A stretch of 64,000 bases of DNA from positions 1,799,782 to 1,863,781 of the forward strand of contig JANPYM010000009.1 of assembly GCA_025890175.1 (NCBI GenBank), read 5' to 3'. Every line of letters begins with the position of its first letter. Positions within the stretch are counted from its first letter, which is position 1. The notes below the pieces were generated by a model, which was not told where the DNA came from, did not search any database, and worked only from the letters and a program-made list of their open reading frames with translations. This document shows positions 11,846 through 24,735 of this stretch, piece after piece. The translations under genes were made by a program, and so were the position numbers. This DNA is from Ciborinia camelliae. Taxonomy: Eukaryota; Ascomycota; Leotiomycetes; Helotiales; Sclerotiniaceae.

Positions 11846-12196
11846 TGTTACAGATCTAAAGGTAATAAAAACAAAAAAGATATTTGGGTATAAAATTCAG
11901 ACTTAAAGCTGGTACATTAACAATTGTTAACGTTCGATATTAATTAATAACAAATCTTTGATATAATATTTAATTAATAAAATATTAATATATACAAAAT
12001 AGATTTATATAATTAAACAAAAAAAGTTTTAAAAGTTTATAAAATTTTATATTAAATAAGATATTATTATTTAAATAATAATTAATAATATATTATTAAT
12101 TATTTAAAAAATAATAAAAATTTTATTTAAAAAATAATAAAAAAGTTTTGAAATTAATATTAATTTAATTAATTTTTTGTATTTTTTATTTTAATA
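11846..12196 (+). repeat. Left LTR of the gypsy element
   Basis: This 351-bp copy aligns end to end with 29362-29711. Differences seen by eye are nearly all transitions, for example TATTTGGGTA against TGTTTGAGTA. The preceding CATAA is the target duplication. Its final bases are AATA where the right copy has AACA. Confidence 0.85.
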
Positions 12197-12872
12197 ATTT
12201 TTTTTATTTTATTTAAAAAACAATTTATTAATTAAATTAATAATATTTAAAATAATATTAAAAATAAAAAATATTTTATATTTATTTAATAAAATATTAA
12301 AATTAATAATATACAAAATAATATTATTAATAAATTTTATATATATTAATAAAATATAAATTCTTTTTCAAAATTTAAAAAATTTTTGAAAAAAAAGTTT
12401 TTATAATATTTTAAAACAATAAATATAAAATATAAAAAATAATATAAAAATTATAAACAAAATTATAATTTAATTTATTTGAATATAAAAAATTGTTAAA
12501 ATATTAATAATTTTTAATAATATATTATTTGTTTGTTTTAAATTAAATATTAAATTTTTAAAATTTTAAAAATTATTTTAATATAAAAAAACAAATATTT
12601 TTTAAACAAAAATTTTTTTTTTTTAAATCAAAATAATATTTCAAAATAATAATAAATATTACTTTTTTATTAATATTTAGAAAATAAATTATATAATATA
12701 ATATTTCGAAAAACACTTTTTAATAATATAATATTAATTTATTAATACAATTTAATTAAACAATATTATATAAACAAAATTTAAAAAATATATATATAAT
12801 ATAATTTTAAATAAAAAAAATCAATAATATATAATAATTATTTAAATATTAAAAACTAAATAACACTTAAAA

Positions 12873-15800
12873 CAAAATATAAATAATTTTGTTTTTTATT
12901 TAAACAATTTAAAAAAAAATATAAAATATAAAACAAATAATATATATTGTAAATAATTATTTATTGATTTTTGTTTTAATATAAATAAAAAAATATCTAA
13001 ATTTTTTTAATAATCCAAAATTTAAAAAAAATTTATAAAATAAATATATAAATTAAAAAACGTTAATTAAATATATTGTTTTATTAATATTATAAATTAT
13101 TATCTTAAAAAAATATATAATATTTTATTATATTATTTAAATCCCACTTAATTTTTTTATAAATTACAAAAAAACAATAAAAGCATTATATTAACAAAAT
13201 CTATTAAAATTAAAATAAAACTAAATCAAAAAATTATATAAAAAAATTAATTAATAAAAAAAACTTAATATTAAAAATATTAAAAAAAATTAATAAAATA
13301 TTATTAATATTAATAAATAAATTATTATATTATTATTTATAAAAATTTATCTAAATATTAATATTATTAAAAAAGATATTTCAAAAAGAATTACTTTAAA
13401 AAAAAAACGAATTTATATTAATAAAAAAACACCAAACTTTTTTAACAAAAAAATAATAAAATATATTAATAAAAAAATAATAAAATTTAATAATTGTTTA
13501 AACGTTTTTATAATTTTAAATTTAAATAAAAAAGAATATATTATTATTATTATTATTATTATATTTAAATTAAAATATTAATCAATAATATTTCATTATT
13601 TTATTAATTTGAATATTTAAATTAATATAATTTAATAAAATAAATATATTAAATAAAATTAAAAATTTATATTAAAAAAAAATATATTTTTAATATTTAT
13701 ATTAAAAATTTATATTTTTATTTATAAAAACTATTAATTTATTATAAAAATAATAAATATATTAAAAAATAAAAAAATATATATTTATTAATTTATTTTA
13801 ATTGTTCTGGATTTTTTTTATATAAATATAATTCTAAATTTTTTATAATTAAAAATAATGAATTTTGAAATTAATTAATAATTAATAAAATTTTGTTTTC
13901 AATTTAATTTAAAACTTATTGAAATTATTTTAACATAAAAAATTTATTAAAAAATAAACAAAAAAATATAAACTCTAATTTTACAATTAAATTAAATATT
14001 TAATTTTAAAATAATATAAACAAAGTATAAAATTTTTACTTTAAAATTTTTTAATATTTTAAATAAATATAAAGATTTAAAACAAACTTTTTTAAAAAAA
14101 AAAAACAAATTATTATTTAATTATTATTTAATAAAATATCGAATTAAATTAAAATTAAATATTACTTTTTTGTAAAACTTAATATATATTTTTTTAAAAA
14201 AGAAATTATTAATTTTAAAAAAATATTTAAAAAAATATTAATTAAAAAAATGAATTTATTATTTAATAAATTTTATCAAAATCCTAATTATATTTATTTT
14301 AAAAAAAAATAAAAGTTATTAATTATATATTAATTATAAAAAGTTAAATTAAATAATTAAAAAGAATTGAATATTTTTATTTTTAATTAATAAATTCTTT
14401 AATTAATTATAAAAAAATGTTATTTTTATTAAATTAGATTTAAAAAATATATATTATCAAATTCGAATTTAAATAAAAAATAAATAAAAAACGATATTTT
14501 ATATTTGTTATAAATAATTTGAATATTTAATTATATTATTTGATTTTACAAATATTTTTATTATTTTTTAAATTTATATTAATTAAGTTTTTATAAAATT
14601 AATGGATATNNNNNNNNNNCAAAATATAAATAATTTTGTTTTTTATTTAAACAATTTAAAAAAAAATATAAAATATAAAACAAATAATATATATTGTAAA
14701 TAATTATTTATTGATTTTTGTTTTAATATAAATAAAAAAATATCTAAATTTTTTTAATAATCCAAAATTTAAAAAAAATTTATAAAATAAATATATAAAT
14801 TAAAAAACGTTAATTAAATATATTGTTTTATTAATATTATAAATTATTATCTTAAAAAAATATATAATATTTTATTATATTATTTAAATCCCACTTAATT
14901 TTTTTATAAATTACAAAAAAACAATAAAAGCATTATATTAACAAAATCTATTAAAATTAAAATAAAACTAAATCAAAAAATTATATAAAAAAATTAATTA
15001 ATAAAAAAAACTTAATATTAAAAATATTAAAAAAAATTAATAAAATATTATTAATATTAATAAATAAATTATTATATTATTATTTATAAAAATTTATCTA
15101 AATATTAATATTATTAAAAAAGATATTTCAAAAAGAATTACTTTAAAAAAAAAACGAATTTATATTAATAAAAAAACACCAAACTTTTTTAACAAAAAAA
15201 TAATAAAATATATTAATAAAAAAATAATAAAATTTAATAATTGTTTTAAACGTTTTTATAATTTTAAATTTAAATAAAAAAGAATATATTATTATTATTA
15301 TTATTATTATATTTAAATTAAAATATTAATCAATAATATTTCATTATTTTATTAATTTGAATATTTAAATTAATATAATTTAATAAAATAAATATATTAA
15401 ATAAAATTAAAAATTTATATTAAAAAAAAATATATTTTTAATATTTATATTAAAAATTTATATTTTTATTTATAAAAACTATTAATTTATTATAAAAATA
15501 ATAAATATATTAAAAAATAAAAAAATATATATTTATTAATTTATTTTAATTGTTCTGGATTTTTTTTATATAAATATAATTCTAAATTTTTTATAATTAA
15601 AAATAATGAATTTTGAAATTAATTAATAATTAATAAAATTTTGTTTTCAATTTAATTTAAAACTTATTGAAATTATTTTAACATAAAAAATTTATTAAAA
15701 AATAAACAAAAAAAATATAAACTCTAATTTTACAATTAAATTAAATATTTAATTTTAAAATAATATAAACAAAGTATAAAATTTTTACTTTAAAATTTTT

Positions 15801-16358
15801 TAATATTTTAAATAAATATAAAGATTTAAAACAAACTTTTTTAAAAAAAAAAAACAAATTATTATTTAATTATTATTTAATAAAATATCGAATTAAATTA
15901 AAATTAAATATTACTTTTTTGTAAAACTTAATATATATTTTTTTAAAAAAGAAATTATTAATTTTAAAAAAATATTTAAAAAAATATTAATTAAAAAAAT
16001 GAATTTATTATTTAATAAATTTTATCAAAATCCTAATTATATTTATTTTAAAAAAAAATAAAAGTTATTAATTATATATTAATTATAAAAAGTTAAATTA
16101 AATAATTAAAAAGAATTGAATATTTTTATTTTTAATTAATAAATTCTTTAATTAATTATAAAAAAATGTTATTTTTATTAAATTAGATTTAAAAAATATA
16201 TATTATCAAATTCGAATTTAAATAAAAAATAAATAAAAAACGATATTTTATATTTGTTATAAATAATTTGAATATTTAATTATATTATTTGATTTTACAA
16301 ATATTTTTATTATTTTTTAAATTTATATTAATTAAGTTTTTATAAAATTAATGGATAT
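12873..16358. repeat. Contig-end duplication around a 10-N gap
   Basis: Bases 12873-14609 (1737 bp) are repeated almost exactly at 14620-16358 (1739 bp), with a 10-N gap at 14610-14619 exactly between them. The only differences I found are one-base homopolymer changes. The copy begins at the first base after the gap and ends at the last base before it. That is the pattern of two contigs whose overlapping ends were not merged, not of a biological tandem duplication. Confidence 0.9.
14284..14609 (+). pseudogene. Gypsy reverse transcriptase fragment (left assembly copy)
   Basis: Reading the plus strand in the frame of 14431 gives recognisable Ty3/gypsy reverse transcriptase with stops: INYKKLN near the start, then KLDLKN, YYQIRI, FEYL and LFDFTN. 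These match the family pattern of ..DYR.LN.., KLDLR.AYHQIRI, FEYLVMPFGLTNAP. The substitutions (His to Tyr, Gly to Asp, Pro to Leu, Trp to stop) are what C-to-T and G-to-A changes produce. It is cut off by the gap. Confidence 0.8.
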
Positions 16359-16680
16359 TATATATATAATATATTTTAATAATATATTAATTTATTTAAT
16401 AAATATTTAATAATATATTAATAATATTTATTAAATATTTGAAAAACGAATTATTTATAAATTTTATATAAAATTTAAGAAATATATATTTAATAATAAA
16501 GAAATCGAATTTTTAGAATTTATAATATCAAATAATAATATTATTATAAAATCTAATAAAATTAAAATTATTATTAAATAATCTATTTTTAGTATTTTAA
16601 AAAAAATTCAAATCTTTTTAAGTTTTACAAATTTTTATTAATAATTTATTAAAAAGTATTTAAAGATAATTAACAAAATA
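16033..16680 (+). pseudogene. Gypsy reverse transcriptase fragment (right assembly copy and continuation)
   Basis: The first half repeats the segment before the gap; the rest continues pol. Around 16498-16530 the frame reads KEIEFLEFIIS, corresponding to the KxVEFLGFxIS segment after the catalytic core. Around 16606-16641 it reads IQIFLSFTNFY, corresponding to VQSFLGFANFYR. The copia element interrupts pol immediately after this, at 16691. No intact frame survives. Confidence 0.8.
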
Positions 16681-16690
16681 ATAATATTAT

Positions 16691-16896
16691 TATTGGATAA
16701 ATCACGTGCCTACGGCACGCTTGCGCATACGCCGCGCACGGCCGCGGCATACCGCTTGCGGCACCTTTACACTACAGCGCTAGTATACGCTAACAAATAT
16801 ATATAGTTAATTTATAGTATAGTTTTTAAAGCTTCAAACTAAATATATTGTATATTATAGTATATTTGTTCTTTATCGCTTATAATAATTTTAATA
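16691..16896 (+). repeat. Left LTR of the copia element
   Basis: 206 bp, aligning without length change to 22871-23076. It keeps a G+C-rich segment (about 16703-16765) with CACGTG and CCGCGGC where the right LTR has decayed to A+T through transitions. It lacks the intact TG..CA ends because of mutation. Confidence 0.85.
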
Positions 16897-19800
16897 TTAA
16901 TTAATGAAATTATATTACAAATCAAAAGCCTAGCATTTTAATTATGAAATAGGTAAGGTTGGTAATTGTATTGTAAAGAGATATAAACTTTTGTATTATA
17001 GTATATTTGTCTTTATGTTTTATAGACAAAATATTTATCTCAAAAAAAAAAAAATCCTTTGTTTAGAATAATCTATCTAAACAAATAACTAACTCACGAT
17101 AATATTTTGGTTTTACTATATAATAAGATCTATATTTATTATCTTTATTTATAATATTAAATATATTTATAAAATCAATAATATTTAAAGGATTTCGTTT
17201 ATCTTTATTATTTTTTAATAAAGAAAATAATATTTTTGTGTGATCGAAATTTTTTATTTTATTATAAATCGAAATAATAATTTATAAAGCATTTAATAAA
17301 AAATAAAATAATAATATTAATTTAAAAAGTTTCATTATAAATTTGAAAAAGTATTATAAATATAAATTATATATTTTTAAATTGAAATGCTTATATAATA
17401 ATAAATTGTAGAAATTTTGTTTCGAAAATTTTTCAAATTGAAAAATAAAATATTTTTAATATATTAAAATATATTTTTTTTTTTAAAATTTATAATAAAT
17501 TGAAAATTTGCAAAATATATATTGAAAAAAATATTTTAAATAAAAAATCGAATATCTATTTAATATTTTTTAAGATTTTTTATATTAAATATTATAAATG
17601 GATTAATGATAAAATAAAAGAAAATTTTAATAAATTATTATTTCGAATTTCGATTTTCAAAGTTATTATAATATGTTTAAAAAATTAAGAATAAAGAATA
17701 AAAGCTATCGAATCTTTATTTTTAGATTAAACTTTTTAAAATTTCAAATAATATATTTTGTAAAAATTCTTTATTATTATTATTTATTAAAATATTAAAA
17801 AAAAGAAAATTAATCAATTTTTTTTTATATAAAAATAAAAAATTAAACGATTATAAAGAGTATTATAATATAAAATCTTTTTATAATATTTTAGTTTTAT
17901 AAGGTTTTAATATTTAAAATATTTTAATTTTATTTATTTAAAGTATTTCAATTTTTTAAAAATTCGATTTTTTAATAATAAAATTTAGTTAATTTTAAAT
18001 TAAAAGTTTTTTATTATAATTATTTATATTATAAATATTTAAAAACAAAAAAATTAATAAAAAAAAAAGCTTATATTTTTTATTACAAAATATATTCAAA
18101 TATTAAAATATTATAAAACTCGAATTATTAGTTAAATCCGAATTATTTTTAATTCCATTAAAATCATTTAAAGTTTTATTAAAAAAAAAGTAAGATTAAT
18201 TTTTGAAAAAATAATATTATTTTTAAAAATAATATTGTTTTTATTAAATCTCAAAAATTTGATAAATTATTTTGATTTTTTAAAAAATTATTTAATAATT
18301 TTTTAAACGATAATTTTAATAACAATAATAATTCGGATTTGACATTATTTCGTTTATAAGGATACCAATTTAAAAAATTAAAAAAACTAAAACTATTAAA
18401 TATTAATTTTATTAAAATTTCAAATATTAATTATGATTTTAATAATTTTAATAAATTATATAATATTTTTAAAAAATATATTAATTAAGATAATAATTTC
18501 GATTTTAAATTTTTTATTTTTATTAATTATTATTAGAGGATTAATATTAATTATATTTTTTGAATAAAAGCTTTTTTAATAATATTAATAAAAATGGTAT
18601 TTGATTATTATTATACGAATTTTAATAGTATATTTTAGGAATTAAAGGGGATATGTTATATAATTATTTTAATATTTAAAAATAATAAATATAAACAAGA
18701 AATATTATATTATTAAAAAAATATAATATTTGTTATAATAATTATTAAGAACAAAAAAAAAACTATTAAAAAATATTTGCAAATTATAATTAACGAATTT
18801 TGTTATTTACAAAAAAAATTAAATAAAAATTTACAAATATCAAATTATTTTTATTAAAAAATTATTAATATTTATTAAATTATTAAAATTTGTTTTATTG
18901 TTTATTATAAATTAGTTAAAAATATTTTAATTTTTTTTAAAGATTTATATTTTTTAATTATTATATATAAAAAAGTTTATTTTAAAAAAAATGGAATGTT
19001 TTATTTTAATAAAAAATACAAAAACAATAAAGATTATGGTAAGGATTATAAGGAATATATTAATTATAATAATTATTTTTATTTAAAAAATAAAAAATAT
19101 TTTATTTATAAATAATTGAAATATTGGTTTATTAAGTATAACAAAAAAAAACAAAATATGTTAAAATAAAAGTTTAAAACAAAATATTTTGAATTGAATA
19201 ATAAGTTTAATAAAATGTTTGAGCAATTTTTTTTAAATTATAAAGAATTGATTTTATAAAATATTATTAATAATAAGATTAATATTTTTTTTAAGTAATA
19301 TAAATTGAATTTTAATAAAAATAAAAAATCTAATATATTTTTTATTTTATACAAATCGATTAATGATAAAGCAATTGCAATAAATTTTTTTAATTAATCC
19401 TTTATATATATATTAATTAGTAATATTGGTTTCGCATAATTTTTCTTTTTTCAATATTATTAAAAATGTTTTCGAAGTTTATATAATTAGATATAATAAT
19501 CAAAAATTTTGTAGTATTATAATTGATTTTAATGTAGTGTAATATTTAATGATAAAACGAGAATAATATTTAGTTTATAAATATATATTTAAAAATATTA
19601 ATATTAATTTAATTAAAACTGGTATTATTAAATTTATTTTTAATATTAAATAAATATTATTAATTAATTTTATTAATTTTTGTTTATTCTTTAAAATTAT
19701 TAAATTTTATATAATAAAAACTAATATATTATTCTTATTATTATTAATCAATATAAACAAATATAAAATTTATTTTAATAATATTTAAAATATTTTAATT

Positions 19801-22800
19801 TTATTAATAAATATATATTTAATATTTCAAAAAAACGATTATATTTTTTTATTTTAAAAAATTTAATTACAAAGTTTTGTTTAAAATTTTATTAAAATCA
19901 ATAATTATTATTTAATAAATATAAATTTAAAATAATTTTATAAATGTTTTAAATATTTATTAGTTTATTGTTTTTATCAAATATTTTAAAAAATAAAATA
20001 TAAAAATATTATTTAAAATAATTTAAAAAATCTTATTAGATTTTGTAAATATTATTAAAAATATAAAAAGTTTTCTAAAAGATTTAAATTTAATTTTTGC
20101 AAAAATATTAATTTTAATTATTTAATTATAATAAATATTTTTTATATTAAAAAAAAATTTGTTTTTTATATAATCAATAAAGAAATTTGATTTTAAATAA
20201 TTCAATGGTTTAATAATATTAATGTTTATTATATTTAAAATATTTTAAAAAAATATTGAATAAATATATATATAAAATTTTTAGATTATATTATTTATAA
20301 TATTAATAAAAACTTTATTAACAAAAAATTTATTTAATATATTAATATAATATTAATTAAAATTAAAAGTATATTAATTAAAGTATATTAATTTATCAGA
20401 ATTATTAAATATTATTATTTTATATTATAACAAATATATAATATTATTAATAAAAAAATTAAAAAATTAAAAATAATCAAAAAAATAAGATTATAAATAA
20501 TTATTAAGATTATTAATAATTTGGTAGGATTTGATAATCTAATTTCAATCTTTTTAATTTTTAGAATATATTTTTAAATAAATAAATTTAACGTTTTAAT
20601 ATTATTAATATTGTAATAATCGAAAATTATTAAAAAAAATTATAAACAAATTATATAAATTAAAAACTAAATAAATGATATTAAATATTTTAAAACAATA
20701 AAATAGATTAAATACAAAATCAATATATAATTTGTTTTTAAATATTAAAATATTGGTATAAAAAAAAGAAAATAATTATATTAATAAATAAATAAAATTA
20801 TTTAAATTATTTAGTATAATAAATAAAACCTATATAATATAATTAACTAATGGTTTTATTAAATTTAAATTTATTTTGGTAAAACTATTTTAATGATAAA
20901 AACTAATTAAATAAGATCAATTCTTGGATAATGATTTGTTTTAATTAAGTTAAAATGTTTAATTATTCCAATCAATAATTATTATTTTGTTTATATATTA
21001 TTTGCGAAATATTATAAATATATAGATTTTATAAGTGGATAATAATAATTTAGTATTTATTATTAATATTTTTATTTATTTTTAATTAAATAAAAAAAAT
21101 GATAAGAAAATCTTTAATTTTTATTTTAATAAATCAAATAAAAAATTTATTTTTGTTACAATTACGGCACTTACATTATATTTAATAAATCTATTAACTT
21201 ATATAGAATTAAAACAAAAAAAAATTGATAAATTAATGGAAAACAAAATATTCAAATTTATTTTATTAAAAAATATTTTATTAAATATTAGGATTTTCAA
21301 TTTATAATTTGTTAATAAGATTAAATATATCGGGATTAATAAAATATATTCTAAATTTTGATTAATTATTTAAATATAATAAAATAAAAATAAAAATATA
21401 ATTTTTATATAATTATTTATAATATAATATATTAATCAATAAATAATATTAATATTAATAATAATTAAAAAAGTTATAGAATATAATATCAATCTTTATA
21501 AATAAAACATTAATCAAATTTATATTTAAATTACAATTAATTTGATCTAAAAGTTTTATATTCAATTTTTATTGGAAATAAAAATTTTTGAAAAATTTCT
21601 ATTACAAATAATACATTTATTATATAATATTCTAAAAACTAAAAATTATTAATTTAATATTTATTATAAATATTATATTAAAAATTTTTAAATAAAATAA
21701 TCGATTTATAATTTATATCTCATATATACAATATTAAAAAATATTATTTTCGAAATTATTGATTTATAAATTAATAATATATTTATTATTATTAATAAAA
21801 AATTTATAAATTGAAAATAAAAACAATTTAAAAAAATTAAATTTTTAATTAAAAAATATAAAATATTAATATTTGAGATTTTAATAAAATTTAATAATAA
21901 AATATTTATAATAAATAATAATACAATTTATTTGAATTAAAAAAATTAATTTAAAAATATCAAATTGATCAAAATCAAATTTATAGATTTGTATAGTATT
22001 TAAAAAAAAGTTTATATAATTATTATATCGAAAAACCAATATCTTTTATATTAAATCCAAATTATATATAATATAATAATATATTAATTGAAAATATTAT
22101 ATAATTTATCAACTACCATCCAAATAATTAATTCGAAATTAAAGGATACCAAAATGTTAAACAAACGATTACAATAATAAATTAATAATTTAATATAAAG
22201 ATTTTGTTATATTTCGTTTAATATTAATTTATTTTAATTGATTATTTTTATTAATACTTTTTTTGCTAATAATTAAAATTTATTATTTTAAATTAAATAC
22301 ATTATAATATTTATAAATAAATATAATAAAATTAATATTATTTATTAATTATTAATTAAATATAAACAAATTATAAAAAGTATATTAGTTTTCGAATTTT
22401 ACAAAATGATTTTAAAATTCGATTTGAAAATAATTATTAAAGGTACAATCAATAACATTTTTATTTAAAATATATTTTTAATAATTTATATCGATTTCAA
22501 GTTGTTATACAATTGTTTTACAAAATTAGATATGATTTAAAAAAAAAGATTAATAATCAATATTATAACACTTTGTCAATTTTATAAATACTACGAAATT
22601 GTTGAAATTAAATAAATTAATAAAAATTTCAATCCGATTAATATAATAATTAAATCCAAATTATATAATATATTAAAAAAATTAATTAAAAATAATATTA
22701 TTAATATTAAAATTATAAAATAGATTGAATATAATAAATAAAAAGATTAATATAATATTAAGAAAAGAATAATATAAAAAAATAATATTTTTTTTATAAA

Positions 22801-22870
22801 ATTATAGATGGTTATATAATTTTATATAAAATATATTATACGATTAAATAATATTTTAAATAATTATAAG

Positions 22871-23076
22871 TATTGAATAAATCATATATTTATAGTATAT
22901 TTATGTATACATCGTATACAACCGCGGCGTATCGCTTGCGACATCCCTACGTTACGACGTTAATATACACTAGCAAATATATATAATTGATTTGTAGTAT
23001 AGTTTTTAGAACTTCAAGCTAAATATATTATATATTATAGTATATTTGTTCTCCATCGCCTATAATGATTCCAATA
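22871..23076 (+). repeat. Right LTR of the copia element
   Basis: 206 bp, same length as the left LTR. It has lost most CpG-bearing positions in its first 60 bp but keeps GTATATTTGTTCTCCATCGC near its end, as in the solo LTR at 30030-30189. It is followed by the ATTAT duplication. Confidence 0.85.
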
Positions 23077-24345
23077 ATTATTTAAAAAAATCAAAAAGGA
23101 AAAGATTATAAATATTTTTATATAAAATATAAAAATATAAATATTTTTTAAAATATTAAAAATAATATTTATTATTATATTGATATTATAATATTTTTAA
23201 TTAAATTTCAAAATAATAATTAAAATAAATGTATTAAAATTTGTTTTAAAATATATATTTTTTTAATTATTTAAAAAAAAACTTAATTTAAAAAAAGTAT
23301 TATAATAATATCTTATAATATTTTATTTTAAAAAATTAAATTTTGTAAAATAATATTATATAATTTATAATTAAAAATTATTGGTGATATATATTATATT
23401 TTATAAATAATAATATTATATTATAAATAATTGTTATATTATTATTATAAAAACAAATTATAATAATCTTTAATATTTTATAATTAAAAAAAAATTAAAT
23501 AATAAATAAATCAAATAAATTAAAATATTTGTTATATATAATTTCGAAATTAAATATAAAACTAAAAAATCAAATCCAACAAATAAATCATTGAAACAAT
23601 CGGATTATTTTAATAATTTAAAGAATAATAACAAAATATTTTTAATATTAAAAAATAAATTAAAAAATATAACAATTTTAATTAAAATATATTATTATTT
23701 AAATATAAAATAATTATTTTTATAAAATATTATAAATCTTTTTTAAAAAAAAAAAATTATTTATTTTTTTGTAATTTAAAAAAATTATTAATAGAGATTA
23801 ATTACAAATAATTAATATTTTATCAAATAATCAATATTATAATCGAAAATGAAATAATATTAAATATTATATTAAAATTTATAAAAAACATTTTATTATA
23901 ATTACAAAAATATAACGAATTTATAAAAAATAAAAAATATATTAAATAAAAATAAAAATTTATTAAAAATATTTTATTATAATAAATGGATATTAAAAAA
24001 ATAATTATTTATAATAAAACTATTTTTGTATTGTTAAATTTTATTATAAAAACAAAAATTCTAAAAGTTTATTATAATAATTTAATAAAAAAATATTAAA
24101 ATATAAAAAAAATATTAAAAATATTAAAAAAAAAATATTTTTAATAAAATATAAAAAAAAATGTTAAAAAATATATTAAAATTTGTATAATATATTAATA
24201 TTTGATAATAAAACGTTATTAACTATATAACGAATTAAAAATATTCCTTTTCTTTATAAAGTTTTAGAAAAAAATAATTATAAATTTTATTATAAATTTA
24301 TTTTTTTTTCAAAAATTGAAAAATATATTTACAATATAATCTTTA

Positions 24346-24735
24346 TAATAATTAATAAATTTACAAAATTAATAAAATATATATTTATAATCAAAATTAT
24401 TAATTTATTTAAATTGGCAAAAATATTATTTATGTATATATTTAAAAACTTTAATATATTAAAAAATATTATTTTAAATAAAAAACTATAATTTACAAAT
24501 CATTTTTAAAAAAGTTTAATATTTTATTTTTACATTTATTAAAAATTATTAAAAATATTTTATTTTTAAATTAATAAATAGATTAAGTAATAAAATCAAA
24601 ATCTTATATATTATATTATATATTATTTAAATTAAAAATAAAATAATTAAATATTATTATTATTTTTAACAAAATTTATATATAATATTAGTTGATATAG
24701 TGCAATAAAAAAAATTTTATTTAAAATAATATATA
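24346..24735 (+). pseudogene. Gypsy integrase core fragment (left assembly copy)
   Basis: A plus-strand frame interrupted by stops reads INKFTKLIKYIFI, then FTNHF, and later YSAIKKILFKII. These match the family's VDRFSKMAHFIP, FTSHFW and YHSAIGMSPFKAVYG. The Asp positions of the catalytic core read Asn here, as a G-to-A change would give. Its 3' part is duplicated from 26193 onward. Confidence 0.8.

Larger units (their letters stand above)
16691..23076 (+). mobile_element. Ty1/copia retrotransposon, RIP-degraded, nested in gypsy pol
   Basis: Two 206-bp direct LTRs (16691-16896 and 22871-23076) bound a 6386-bp element, flanked by a perfect ATTAT duplication (16686-16690 and 23077-23081). A solo LTR of the same family at 30030-30189 keeps the original TGTTGG..CCAACA ends; here they are mutated to TATTGG and AATA. 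On the plus strand near 19100-19230 a stop-riddled frame resembles the fungal copia gag zinc-knuckle region (KKYFIYK..KYWFIKYN where family members have KKCFVC..CWSTKH). Near 19700-19790 ILFLLLLININKYKIYFNN resembles the segment after protease (PFLLCLADMD..YFNN). Class and direction rest on these fragments. No open gene remains. Confidence 0.8.

Noticed and set aside
12873..16358. A genuine 1.7-kb tandem duplication
   Set aside because: The copies end and begin exactly at the N gap and differ only in homopolymer length, as expected for overlapping contig ends.
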